Positions 36,843-49,800 of a DNA stretch of 64,000 nucleotides are shown piece after piece. The notes under the pieces were generated by a model. The model worked only from the letters and a program-made list of their open reading frames with translations. It did not search any database and was not told the origin of the DNA. Within the stretch, counting starts at the first letter, position 1. The number at the start of each line of letters is the position of its first letter. Source of the stretch: Sipunculus nudus (Eukaryota > Annelida > Sipuncula > Golfingiida > Sipunculidae); NCBI GenBank assembly GCA_026874595.1, contig CM049309.1, positions 16,136,576 to 16,200,575 of the forward strand, given 5' to 3'. Position numbers and translations under genes: made by a program.

Positions 36843-39200
36843 CTTAGGAAACTATATAAGATATTTTACATTAATACACAATGTAAGGTGGGGGCAGCCA
36901 CCTGTAATTCACTCATACAGAACCATTTGAGATTCAGCACTATTCAGGTAGGCTAACCGCTTTTGCAGATAAACCGTTTCAGCTCGGAAGGTAGATTCTT
37001 TTACAAACATGTGCCATTTACAGTGTAGGAGGGCTGTAGCAAGTTTGGTAGCCATATTTTTAATAGGTTTGGAATAATATGTAAATTACAAAAAATGTAA
37101 CATCAGCTTTTTCAGGTCATCTGTGAAATTCAAGAACGAACGACCAAATTTTTGTTTTGTTTACGGAACTAAGGTTCTTCCTAAACTGTCTGTAACGGCC
37201 AAAGCAATACTGTTAACGGATTTTACTTGATTATGTGAGAATGTATCATGTTTATCATTATTATATGTATTCCTATTTGTATCTAGTAATTTCAAGTATG
37301 ATTTGTGCATTTATGCAAGTGTTTATGATCTACAGAGCCTGTTAGACTTGTTCTGACGATACTATCTCTAGTACAGTATGAGCACTGGGTAAACTGAAAG
37401 TATATTTCCAGTACAGCATGAGTGCTGGTTTAATTGAAGTATGTTTCTGGTACACCAGGACACTGCGTCATTTGAAATGTGTCAGGCTGAGATTGCTTGT
37501 AACTAGTTCTCTGTGTCTTATAGTGCATCAGAAGCCAGCTAATTTAATAAAGTTTAACTTACTTTCTATGTCCTAGTGGACCAGAAGCTAGCTGTAGTTC
37601 CATAAATGGTGTCAATGTAGGGTATTAAAATCCTGCAAGAGAAAAGTGTCAGCATTCTGTCAGAGGTGAGCTGGCAAAGAATCACCAACTGTAAGACAGA
37701 TTTTGGGATGCTGAGAGAATATTAAAATGGTATGTTTATGGTATATGACCGTATATCATATTTCAAGTTTTTCATAAATCAATAGTTTTTCTGCAAGTAA
37801 ATTTTTTGGTTGTGAACTTGTGATTGATTTTAGAATGAAATATCTGATGTGTAAAAATAAAACGGAAGATTACATTTACGTAATTACATGTGACTGAAAA
37901 GTAACCTACTGATATTCTGTATAATCTGAATTTATTTGTAATTCTGTTTCTAAGCTTACATTATTCAAGTGTATATTTTACAGTACTTTGTAATTTGGTT
38001 TTATATTCATGAGACTGTTCTATTTTGGTTGCAGTCAATCGTTTGGGAACCGTTTAGAAGTGAGTTCTAGATTTGACAATAAAGAATGTATTAACTCTTA
38101 AGGAATTGCATTATTTATACCAGCATCAGGTCTTACACTGTTAGACATGAATAAAAAGTTAGTTGGAATAGCCAACAGTGGAAAATCATTGGTGGGGTAG
38201 GGGATAGGTGGAGATGTGTGACTGTCCAATGATACCTGATCTCATGAAATTAGCTTCAAAGTCTTGCAAACAGCATATTTATAGTGTGCAGCTGATTATG
38301 CATCTAAATGCTGCATTCTATGACACATATTAAAATGTAATTACACAAAACCACCTGACTGACAACCATTGGTTTATATAAACATTTCTGTCATGATTGC
38401 ACAAGATGTCTCTGCTATCATACCATTCATCCTGAGATGAAATGACAACAAATACAGACTGAGAATGACCATAAAATCCGGTCTGTATTCAGATAGTGAA
38501 TAAGAAAATGAAGATTTAATACTAGATGATTGAAAGATAGAAAATGACTGATGATTGATTATTAATATGTTATTTTATTACTGTATATATTACTGTGAAA
38601 TGTGCTGTGTAGAATTATATTTATAGCTAATAATGACTGAGTAAATTCAGTCTTAACCTGTACATCACGCTGAAAGGTCAATTAAGGTAATGGCCAGGTA
38701 ACCATTTGTTGCACAAGATAAAGTCTTAATGTTTTTCTCTGTTATGTGCCCCATATTTCATATATCTTTGACAGAATAAGAATATTTTATTATGGTAAAA
38801 TGACTTTTTTGGATGTGCATTCATAATCATTTTGATAGATTATGCAGAATTGCAAATGATTTAATTAAATATGAAAGAAAAAAAACAGTCATCAGTATCA
38901 TCCATTAATTGGCACACCACTTATAAGCAGTGTCCTGTGACCTCTTGATTTGTAGCCTAAGATGTTTGTTGATTTTGTAATCTGTAATGTGAGAAATACA
39001 TGATTAATTATTGAGAATTACATGTAAATGATGCAATGACAGGTCGATTCTAGAATCACCTACATTACTCTCAAAAGTCCTCAGCATAACTAACTGTGCC
39101 ATGCAATCAAGTTACAGCAGTGACAGGAATTTGAAAGCAGGGATGTTTATGTCTGTTGTGTGTGTAATTAATATTGTCAGTGTCCACTAGGGGAATACTC
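36843..39200. other. Intergenic; short imperfect tandem copies near 37370-37600
   Basis: Three imperfect units of about 50 bp (GTACAGTATGAGCACTGGGT, GTACAGCATGAGTGCTGG, GTACACCAGGACACTGCGTC) and a repeated AGTGCATCAGAAGCCAGCT segment. No open frame is supported; the kinase 5' untranslated exon could lie here but cannot be assigned. Confidence 0.35.
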
Positions 39201-40503
39201 CTCACGCAGTGGTAACAGGTCACTTCGCCGGAACTCCATTTCGCCGACTTCGGCGAAGCGACCAATCGGCAATCTCGGCGAAGTGTCCAAGTATGCTCGG
39301 CGAAGTGTCCTATTATGCTCGGCGAAGTGTCCAATATATGGCTCCAACAATTACTCCAACCGCGATATTAAGATCTAGTCATTAAGATCCAGTCACTATT
39401 CCCTTGAGTATTGTTCCATTTGTCTAAATTAATTTCAATTGAATGTTATAATTATTGTTTTATTTTTCAAATATTATAAAAAAATATATTATAGTTTTTA
39501 AATTGTCATTATTCCCTTGTGTATGGTTTCATTTGTCTAAAGACTATTAACTGAAACTGAACGTTATAATTAAAGTTTTATTTTTTAAAATATTATATTT
39601 ATGTGAGTTTTATTTCAGAGAAATATTATTATATTTCTATTATATTAATATTATTCTATTAAGGTCTTTGTCATACCATGAGGTAACAATGCTATTTGGC
39701 ACTACTTGGACCCGCCTCGCAAGCTTACCACGCGGACCATCTGCAGGAAGCTGCGTTAAATGCGAGTCCTTGGGTTGCTGAGTAGAAAATTTTTTTAATA
39801 ATATTATATATGCATATCAAATTTAAGTAAATTATGCACATAAAGAGTTAAATATATAAAACTTCACTTAAAATTGTATTAATATAGTTATATTTGTATT
39901 TATAATTTTTTTATGATTACATGTCTGTATGTATATTTATTGAGAATATGTGTAAGCACATGCATATATACGTATTCATTAACTTGTATATTTATTAATC
40001 TTATGTGTATTCTATATTTATATATATGGTTGAAATTACCTCTATATGATTATTTTCTTTGTTAATATTTTGGAATGCTTTATCATATATTATCATTTGT
40101 TTACTATATCATTTTTCCGGGTTTTTTTAGTGATGTGGTTTTCCAAGTTTGAAAACGTTGTATATTTTGTTTAACTACATGCATGTGATATATGCATATA
40201 TGGAACTATGGGCCAAAGGCCTTATATTTCTGAATAAAATATTCATTCATTCATTCAATATATTTTGTTTAAAATACAACCCCGCCATCCATCTTAAAAA
40301 TGTGATAACTCATACACATGGTTCTGGTTTCAAGCTTTTTATTACCAGGTGCATGCGTCAATACAGGGGGACGGAGGTATCAAGTATTTAGATACAACCG
40401 AGCAATCATATAACGAGTTCGCCATATTGCACAAAATGCATATTGCACAAAAATGATGTATCAATTGATGTATCAAGGATTTATCTTGAAAAAAAATATG
40501 CTA

Positions 40504-40506
<3 letters not shown>

Positions 40507-40570
<64 letters not shown>
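40507..40570. repeat. (TA)n microsatellite inside the 3.4-kb element
   Basis: Pure TA run of about 64 bp. Confidence 0.95.
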
Positions 40571-40572
<2 letters not shown>

Positions 40573-42299
40573 CCAGGATATAGCCAAATTAGCTATCGGT
40601 TTTTTTACAATCAGAACCTTTCTGATAAGATGATGCTTAGATGTAACATTCTGCAGAACTACTCCCTTTAAAAAATCTCTTGTGTCATAAAGTATTAAAC
40701 TTTTTTGCTCATAACCCTCTTATGGCCTCTAATTATTTTTTTTTTTTTTTTAATTATGTGTTTTACCTTCATCATTTTTTACATGCTTACCTTTACTTGC
40801 ATATAGTCAAATACGTTCTGTGTTATTTTTATGTATTTACTTATTTTTATCAATTTTATTGCAAGTCAACAACAAATACCTGGAACTGGACGCTAATAAA
40901 TGTTTTCTAATCTTATCTTGTATACATCATTTTCTTCTTACAAATAACCAATTGATGAATTTTTTGATGATGCAACACTGCATGTAAAAAGGGCTTTAAT
41001 GTTTTATTAAATTTAGAGTATATGAAATTAAATCGCACGTTAATATGATTTAATTATACATAAATGGATATTGATATTTTAAATTTACTTGGCGTGTACT
41101 GAGCGATTTAAGCATAATTTCAGTAACCTTTACATTTCCTGAAACTCCCAATATACTCTAATAATTTTTTAATTAAATTTCCTATTTACTGTACGTTTCA
41201 GAGGGATTAAATGAAAAGATTTCTGCCAAGTTTACGTCGTGTGTACTTCTAATCCATGTTTAGTTAAAGTATATGTGTATTAAATTATAATTAAACAGAG
41301 AAATTTAATACTGGTTAAGCCCAGTTTACGTTAGCTTTAATAAGTCTATACATGTTTACAAATATACTTTGCGTTTACTGTACCCGAATCTTAAAGTTTA
41401 TGCCTTATTTACGTTTAATTTACCTTGCGTATACCTTACCTGAAACTCAAAGTTTTCTTCTGATTTCATTACCTGTAACTACAGCTATATGATTGGTTTA
41501 TGTTTCCTTAAACTCTAAGTTTACGTTGAGTTTGCCGTTCCATATAAACTTCAGTTTCACGTTGAGTTTAAGTTGGCTTTTACGCTTGATATACTTAATA
41601 ATATACTCTAAGTTTACTATGTGTTGAACAAAGTTTAAAAAGTACTGAGCGCAATTTCACGGGATAATTAACTTGAAATCAAACATTGCTTGGGTTTGGT
41701 TATTTGGTTAATGTTTTGATGTTAGAGAAGTTAAACTTAAAGATTTCGATATTCAATATGGGTATTTTATTATTGATTTATAGATTTGCTTGTATCAGTG
41801 TATAAAATGATTTTTTTCTGTATAAAGCAACATTTGACGTGATTCATTTGTATGAATATCAGGAATATTCTAATATCACTTTATGCACTATTTATGTTAA
41901 TTATGTATATAATAAAATAAAATTCAAATTGTGTTTGAAGTTTTTTTTTCATTTATTAGCATAAATAAATGTAAACATGTAAATGCATTAATAAATAATG
42001 ATTATGTAAATGATTTGAACGAATTTCCTTTATTACAATAAACAGTATAGCGGTAAAAAATCACTTTCTTCACACACACATATATAAATATGTATATATA
42101 TATATATATATATTCTCATTTTATTATATACAAATATTATATCGAAGGGGTTGGTGCCTGTAGGCCTTTTCTGTAGACAGTTCTGCAAATAACTTTATCC
42201 ATACCGATTTTATTTTAACACTTGTAAATATAACCCGAAACGTGACAATTTAATTAATGAGCATTAAGTATTTTAATCTTAAAATGTAGGATTATAATA

Positions 42300-42425
42300 A
42301 TTTTCACGTTGCTGATGAGTCCGCAGGTATGCGCTGTCATGCTACCTGGTGGTCGAATTTGTAACTAACGAGTCAAATTCGGCCATATCAGACACGGTGA
42401 CATGAATGAAAATAGCTCATTTCAA
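42300..42425 (+). other. Three-way-junction-like fold with hammerhead-like boxes
   Basis: CTGATGAG at 42312, a long imperfect hairpin (42319-42354), CGAATTTG/CAAATTCG as an 8-bp hairpin (42354-42361 with 42374-42381) and ATCAG at 42387 pairing back to CTGAT. The order of CTGATGA, hairpin, CGAA, hairpin is that of a type I hammerhead ribozyme. However, the base after GAA and stem I do not fit the active core. Confidence 0.3.
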
Positions 42426-42649
42426 ATAAATCAGCAGCTGTGTTGCATAAATATAAACTTTTTAGGCAAGCTTCTTTAAAAAAAAAACACTAAGTATTTA
42501 AAAGGTACTTGATTAATGTTAGTCAAGGTCAATAGGATCCCACTGCGTCGGTTGGACGAATCCCCGGCAAACCATAGTTCCGGCGAAACGTCCTGCAAAG
42601 CTCGGCGAAATGGAGTTCCGGCCAAGTGTCCTGTATTCCACGCAGTGGT

Positions 42650-43504
42650 CTATTTCACTGCAGTCCTTCTATCCTTCTGCATCTCCTTCATTTTAACTGC
42701 TGCTTTGTATAGCAAGATTCTCTGGGTCTTACCACAAGGGCGGGGACAGGGAAAGGAATTATAATCAGACTGCTGAGGGGAATTAGGAGAATTCAAAATC
42801 TGGCTGGATTTCAGTCTCGACTATGACACATGTATACATAAATGTATAAATGCCTTCAGTTTTCTCACTCAGGTACTTTTGTCACATTATAAACCTCTTT
42901 AATATATCCGAATCCCCTTATCCCCATTACCTTTGATGACCTGGGGTATGTTCATGCGGAGTTAATTAACTGGCAGTGTCTCCAGTGACTGTAGTTATGG
43001 CTGAAATCACTGAATTCAGGGGCAGATTGAAGATTTCGAAATATGAGGGTTCCTGCCAAAGAGAACTATAACTAATCCTAAAAAAAGTTCTCCAGGGCCA
43101 AAAGGGGGGGGGTCCAGGTCACAAAAATTGATCTGAAACCCTTAAAAAAGGTTGCAGTGGATGAAAAGGAGGAGAGGGAGGGGTTATGAGCCCCTGGACC
43201 CCTCCTCTGAATCCGCTTCTGGTATAACTGGTACAAAACATGTCAGAACTGAGCAAAATTCCTGTAATTGACTGGTTTGCAATTTATTTCAACTTCTTAC
43301 TTGGATGTACATATCTGATAGACAATTACTGAACAATTAAATACTAGTGCTAACCAAATCTGAGTATGTGTACATACTTGATTTTTAATCTGTGCATAAT
43401 ATATAGATATATAGATACAGTATATAGATTTATAAATATTAAGATATATGTAGTTATGTTATATGATATAAATATGAGAATACATGAATTATATTTAATT
43501 TCAG
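42650..43504. other. Upstream of the first located kinase exon
   Basis: Probably the end of a 5' untranslated intron, since 43505 begins at an acceptor. Contains a possible hAT-type MITE from about 43017 (CAGGGGCAGATTGAAG) to 43223 (inverted CCAGAAGCGGATTCAG). No promoter could be assigned. Confidence 0.35.
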
Positions 43505-43897
43505 CAGAGGCCTAAGCTTCATGCATCATGCTGAAGCACGGGGCTCCTGGAGACGGAACTTCTGAGGGCCAAACCAATGGTGCCACCTTGAAGTCAGCTC
43601 TGAAACTAAACCTGGGCAGGCAGACATCAGATGTAGCATGTTCGGATGCATCAGATGGGATTCCGAACATTCCTATTGTTTACCATGAAGCAGAGGTAGT
43701 GAACGTGGAGGAATTTGGAGGGCGCCACCGTATACACACACCAAGAGTTGACAGCAAATCAGATCTACACACTGGTCCACGTCTTCTGATTGTGTCTAAT
43801 AAAGTCAAAAATAGCAGTCTTATGCAAGTAGCAACATGGCCGAATGTGATCTTTGTGCAATACAAATATGATGGTGCCTCCTTGGAAAGCATACTCA
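43505..43897 (+). CDS. Kinase gene, first coding exon with start codon (codons 1-123, phase 1 end)
   Basis: The start is ATG at 43528. An in-frame TAA at 43513-43515 lies within the same exon, so the frame cannot be extended upstream if the acceptor is at 43504 or 43507. The acceptor is a CAGCAG (NAGNAG) pair after a T-rich stretch, meaning at least one 5' untranslated exon lies upstream and was not located. A second ATG at 43521 opens a 14-codon out-of-frame reading frame that overlaps the true start. The product begins [10 protein letters not shown], is polar and low-complexity to about residue 80, then enters the hydrophobic strand LLIVSNKV. The donor is A|gtaagt. Confidence 0.88.
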
Positions 43898-46800
43898 GTA
43901 AGTTTGTTTTTACTTCATTTCTATACGTCTGTCTTAGACGGGATATATTATGGTATACCCATGGTCTATTTTTTTTAGACAGGCCTGATAAAAACTCTGC
44001 TGTATGATTAGTTATTTACAAAGACAGTTGTGAACCTTTTCTAACTACCAAGGCTTTTGCAGCTGTGCTTTCTGAGTGATCTTGCTTTATCAAGCTGCTT
44101 TGGCATCTTATTAAATGAATAATGAACAAGACTGCACATGTTTGGGCCAAAACCTTGCCTGCAAATCAGATACAATGAGCCAAATGCAAACAATTCATAA
44201 CAGAACTATTCACACCCTAAACAAGAGCACAATGCACTGCACAAGAAATTGGAGAGGATTGCAATTCCTTTAATTGGTCAGATTTTTTTATGCCCTTCTG
44301 GCAATGCTAAACGTTCAATTAAAAAAACTACATGTTTTTGGTTGCTACATGGAAGAGGTGTAAGAGAGAGTCATTTGATTGGCTCATTTGTTGTGTTCAT
44401 TATTCATGAAATAGATGCTAGAGCAACTTAATGAAACAAGGTCTCTGATAGCTTAGCTGCCAGATCCTTGATAGTAGATACATGGATATGAACAGCAGTT
44501 TAAAATTTGATTGTATGATTTATTGCAGGTCATATATCACAGTCTCTTGGTGGCAAAAAGGTGGAGAGTATAGCGTTTGTTCTTCATGGATCCAGCAATT
44601 CTATACAGATCAGTGGCAAAGATGAACAGGTAATGCTTACTTTATTCTATGTTGTCTGTACATCTACCTCTTTTCACCTCTTTTATTCTCTAAATGTAGC
44701 TTATTCATTATACTAATGGTGTTTTATTTTTCCAAAGGAAATGAGGTTTAATTGAGAAGTGTGTACTGACGCACTTTTACTATAGTTCAAGTGAGAATCT
44801 TTATTATGTTTAAAGTTTCTGCAAAATTCCCATAATGATAAATTTTTACCTGTAACCCCAAAGCCTTAAAAAATAAAAGCCATAGCCAGGATAATGAATC
44901 ACATTAAAATAGAAGAACCACTTTATTTAGGAATTAATTTTCTAATTACCATAGTCTCTGTGACATTATTCAAACTGTAATGAACAAAATGAAGGGATCA
45001 CTGGAGACAGAATGCCACAGAAGATTGGCCACTTTATTAAATGAAGACTCTGTCCATTTCAGTTTGCTGTCTTGCCCAGTATGCAGTTCCCCCTCTCCTT
45101 TGTGCTGCATTTAGTTCCCAAAGCTTAGTATGCATTTTAAATAAATGTTGCAGAAAACGGGTGGACAGGATATTTGAACATAATAAGTACTAAGTATGTG
45201 TATAAACAACTCTAAATCTTAAAAAATAATACAAAATTTCAGAGAGAAAATAAATTAAAAATTCATATTATAGTTTGCATTATCAGCTAAAAAATTATTT
45301 GATATTTAACCTACAAGTAATTTTAATTTCTAAAGATTTTTTTTATTAAAATGGGTAATTTCCACTTTAATCTGGAAAATGTTCCATAATTTAAGAAGCT
45401 ATTGTAGGCATCAGTTATTTGACTTTTAAATAGTTTTTTCACATTTATTTTGCATATTTATGCGAATGTAGATTTTAAATCTATATAGTGTTTACCTATT
45501 ATGACAAAGTTTTAATTGAGAAGAGAGTGCTGTCTCAGTTCTACTATTAGTCGCTGACTTAATCCAAGTTTTTCTGAAATATCACATCTTCTGATGCTTT
45601 ACTGTATATGCTGTATACACTTAATGAAAGTTTGTGAAACTATGCTGTAGTGCATTTTATTCATACATTTTAACAATTGAAAGATGATTTTATTCTTGGA
45701 TTTATTATTATATTGACAAATCTTAATATAGCTGCCTGTTCTTTATTTTATATGCTTATTTCGGATCTTTTATATATAACAAGTTACCTGTATTTCCTAT
45801 AATTATAATAGAAAAATCTTTTTGCTTCAGGTTTACAACCCACTAAAAATTGTCTGCTTCATGTGAAGTTCACTTCAAGATTGCTCCAATAACTGAAAAA
45901 AACTGAGTTCATTAACAAATATTTTTGAGACCTTAAATTTTTCATTATATTTTAATGAGTGCTTGATCTGTTTCTCTACAGAGTTTAACCAGGGAAGGTC
46001 TGGCTGACAACCACTCTGTCCAGGATTTCTTCCGCAGTCTCACTTCCACTCATTTAGACTGCGCATGTGTCGGAGCTCGCTTGGATTTTCTTGGTTATAG
46101 CGCTGCCCAAAATAATGAGGGAGCGCAAATTGCAGCAGAACTCCAAAATGTAATAGGGGTGAGTGCATGTGAAAAAAGAAAATTGCAAAAGAGATTGACA
46201 AGTGCAATTGACCTAACCACTACAAGCTTTATGCTCTGCCCCTTTGAACTAATTATGATAATAAGCTCCCTAAATGCTCCTACATAGAAGTATCCCATTC
46301 TTATGCTAGCGAGAACTGTTTATAAGACAATAGTGACGTCTTTGTGACATCATAAAGGTTGGTTGCATATAACATCGCGTTAACTGATGTTATCAGCCGG
46401 AATAGCTATATCTGTTCTCCAGTGAAAAAGATATCAGTGTAATCACAATCATTACAAAGTGTTTTGCCATATTTTGAATTATTTGTCTCATACAAGTTCA
46501 GTGCAAGGTAAGACATTATTTACCCAGCAATCAGCAGAATATCTCCTGCAAGCTTTGGCCTTGAATTTTTACACTGTCTCCTTTGTGTAAAAAATATCCC
46601 AGAAAAATATGCGGACAGGGGTACTGGTACAGACTACATATTTGTTCTGTTTGGGAGAGTCACCCAAAGTATGCAAATTTTGCGCTATCAGGTGATTGAC
46701 TGTTTACTTTACCAATGGTAACTTGATTGGTTGCTTGCAACTGCTTTGCTCATGATTTTTCATTGAATGAATATGCAGTTAAGGTCACATAGAGCTCATG

Positions 46801-49800
46801 GTTTGTCAGTTTATTTTCTTCTGGTCCAGGTTACTACCTGCATTTTGTAATGTACTATGAGTTTGAGCTCTTTCCTGTATATCTGTGAACCTCCAGATCA
46901 GGTCTGTACCATTTGTATGCACAATGGACAGTTAAACAACAGTTCCTCAAAGCTATTTCCTCAAGGTTTTTAAGAACTATATATTCTCTAAGCCCATAAC
47001 TAAGGCCTGTTAGTATCAAAGGGACCATAGCTTTTGTTAGTTGTAGTAGTGGCCCCAGTATCTGTCCATCTGTCTCTCTGTTAGACAAGCATATTTTGAC
47101 ACTGTTAGATCCATGGATTTGAATATTTTGCATGCAGTTAGATGTGCATGAGTTCTACCAAACCTGAAATTAGGTTGCTGTTACTTTTTTCCTTCAAGAA
47201 TTGAAAATCTATTCTAACACAAGACTGCCTAATATCATAAGAAGAGGTGTTATATTGTTCATATTTGGCATTTATAGATTCTTCAGTGTATTGTCCAAAT
47301 ACTTTTGGGGAATTAGGTATTGTATAATTTGTGGCTAGTCTTCAGGGGCTGAAGGTTGACATGGTGAGATGTTCAGCTAGCCTGAGCAAAAACATAAATA
47401 TATATATAATATTGTTTATTTATTATGACGTGTAATGTATCATTAATCATGTAAAACAATAGTTAAAAGATTAAAATGAATTGACTTGTTAATTCTGAAG
47501 TAAAAAAAATTCTTATTTTCTTTGGAAGGATGCTTAACACATTATTTTATTATCTACATTTTCTGTTTCCTGAAAAAAAAACATGGGACTTTATACACAA
47601 TAAGATGAATTCCAGAGCAATCTTTGTCATCTGTGTGAAACTACAAATCAGTGGTATTTGGTAAAGTTTACTTGGTCACACTTAGTGTTTAACATAAATT
47701 GATAATTTTATGAACTGCTCTTGAGCCACAATTTCAATCCCATAAAATTGCTAAATCCTCAGCGTATCAGATAAACAGAATGATGTTGTATTACAGGTGC
47801 CTGTGAATATATCCAAAGACTTGATTGGTTCAGACATCTTGATGGAAAGAAATGGAGAAGATCCCAAGCATGTGTGAGTATTGTTTATATTTACAGTGGG
47901 TGACCTGTTGGGTCACCCTTTAGGGGAAATATTGATATAAACATGATGTTTTGCTATGAAGTAGCATTTAAGCTAAATTTAGGGTATAAACAGATAAACG
48001 GATAAGCAGAATTAGAATTTTAGTTTTATTTAGGTGATAATCATCTATAACACCTTACCATATCAAAATGAGAGATAGAACATTGTAAATTAATCCTGTT
48101 TCAAGCACCTTAGGGGTCTTATTGACACTTTGTAGGAAGGGACTTCAGGCTAAGGTTATTTTCAGATAACATTTCATAGCATATACATTCTGATTGGAAA
48201 ACTGTTTCTTGTTGGAGTTTGTGTTTTGTCTTCTGTGGACAAACTATCAACACTTGTAGCAGGCCTCAAACAGGGCAATTTCCAGTGGTTTTCTAAAATA
48301 TTGCATAATGTTGTAACTTGTAACTAATCATAGCCCATGAGTGTACAATGACCAGCAAATCCTCTGATATTGTGGCAAAAGAAATTGTAAGAGGTCATAT
48401 CGTAGCATAATAAAGAAGAAAATCAATTTAAACAATGATTGATAGGCCAACAATGTTGTACAGAAGTTCCTTTCTTTTCTTGGCTGTTAACCTGTGATGC
48501 ATATTAACCACACTATCAAGTTTCTAGTGGGTGATTTTTTTTTGTTTTTGTAAATTACAGCACTGTAGGAGAGCTGTACTTCAGGTTTGAGAAGCTCAGG
48601 AATACCAGTAACCAGAGTCTGGCTGGGTTTGAAAAAATCAGAACTGTTGGAAAAGGTAAATATACCCTTCATATATAAATATACTTGTCATGAACTCTGA
48701 TCAGTTAAGGTAAATACTACCTGCAATGATATCATCCAGGCCTTGGATATTTATGTGTTGAGTGAATAGAGGTTAAAAAATGTAATCGAGGAAAACCAAC
48801 TCTGTCAATATATGGTAAAGATTTTGTGGCTGTCCTTTCCAGAGTCCTTTATAAACCACCTACAAACCACCTTTTCAAATGCCAGAACTTGATTGTACAA
48901 TAAAGCCAGTACATATACACATTTGAGTCTCATTCAGTAGTTTTTAAGGATTGAACAATAGTGGTGTGTTTCCAATATGATTTTGTATTTTCTTATGAAA
49001 GACAAGAAAGCGATATATCAGAGTCTACCAGTCTGGTCAAGGTCTACAACTCCAAAATGGGAATCCACAGTTTCAGGATTTTAGGGGGGGGGGCTAAGCT
49101 TTAAAATTTCTGGTAAAAAACTGCAAAAAAAGGTAATTTCTCCCACTTTAGCGGAAGTTAAACTTGAACCTCCAAACCCTCTCTGGATCCTGCCCTGGAA
49201 ATCACTTTATGAAAATCTATCAAGTAAACCAAAAAATAAATGTGCCCTTACATTTAGTGTTATGCAAATGCATGTACTTGACAGAGGCTATGTTTTCACT
49301 TCACAAAATTAGCATGTGTTTTCAGGGATGTCTGCTTTTGTTTTATATTTTCACAAAATGTAAAACAGTGTCATGTGTGATCTCCCATGTCTTTTTGCAT
49401 GGAATAACTGGAAATTGCAAAAACAGCTTAGCAGAAGAGTCCTTTTGTCAAGTGCTTTGGTGTTTTTCCATATGTTTCTGTGCATTATTGTATATTTTTG
49501 TCACATGTACCTGCTGTTTGTGCAAGTCTAAAATATCTCAACACATTGCATCTTTGTCCACATGTTTAATGTTTCCTGCTTTCTCATGTGTTTATGTACA
49601 GTTTTATTTGCATTTACATGTGATTTGCTAAGACATTTTAGACAGTATCACAATATGAGCAGAATCAAACCAAAAATTTGATGAAAACACTTAAGTGTTA
49701 GGGCCACTGTAGTGTTGTTAGTCTAAAAAAAATATGTCATTTTCTTTATTAAAAATTATGATGGAATTTCCTTCAGGAGCTTATGGCACCGCTGTTCTCT

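Larger units (their letters stand above)
39214..42638. mobile_element. 3.4-kb TIR element with CTCGGCGAAGTGTCC subterminal repeats
   Basis: CACGCAGTGGT occurs at 39203-39213 and 42639-42649, immediately outside the element. The inverted ends share CACTTCGCCGGAACTCCATT (left) and its complement with one change (right). The left end has three direct copies of CTCGGCGAAGTGTCC. The interior is about 3.2 kb, very AT-rich, without coding potential, and includes (TA)n at 40507-40570 and 42090-42112. Confidence 0.8.
43898..47796. other. Kinase introns 1-3
   Basis: Apart from the exons, the MITE fragment at 46550-46642 and the repeat at 47030-47340, I see only unique AT-rich sequence. Confidence 0.5.

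Noticed and set aside
42312-42381. Active hammerhead ribozyme
   Set aside because: GAA is followed by T and not the usual A, and stem I does not pair, so a functional call is not justified; kept only as a structural observation.
43765-46158. Bacterial contamination as the source of the DUF4347-like sequence
   Set aside because: The domain is split by three AT-rich introns with eukaryotic splice sites and continues in frame into the kinase.
46620-46642. Third full-length copy of MITE family 1
   Set aside because: Only the right end is recognisable; no left end was found upstream.
49164-49631. 155-codon open frame between kinase exons 5 and 6
   Set aside because: No domain resemblance, cysteine/phenylalanine-rich from T-rich DNA, and it lies in an intron with good flanking splice sites.
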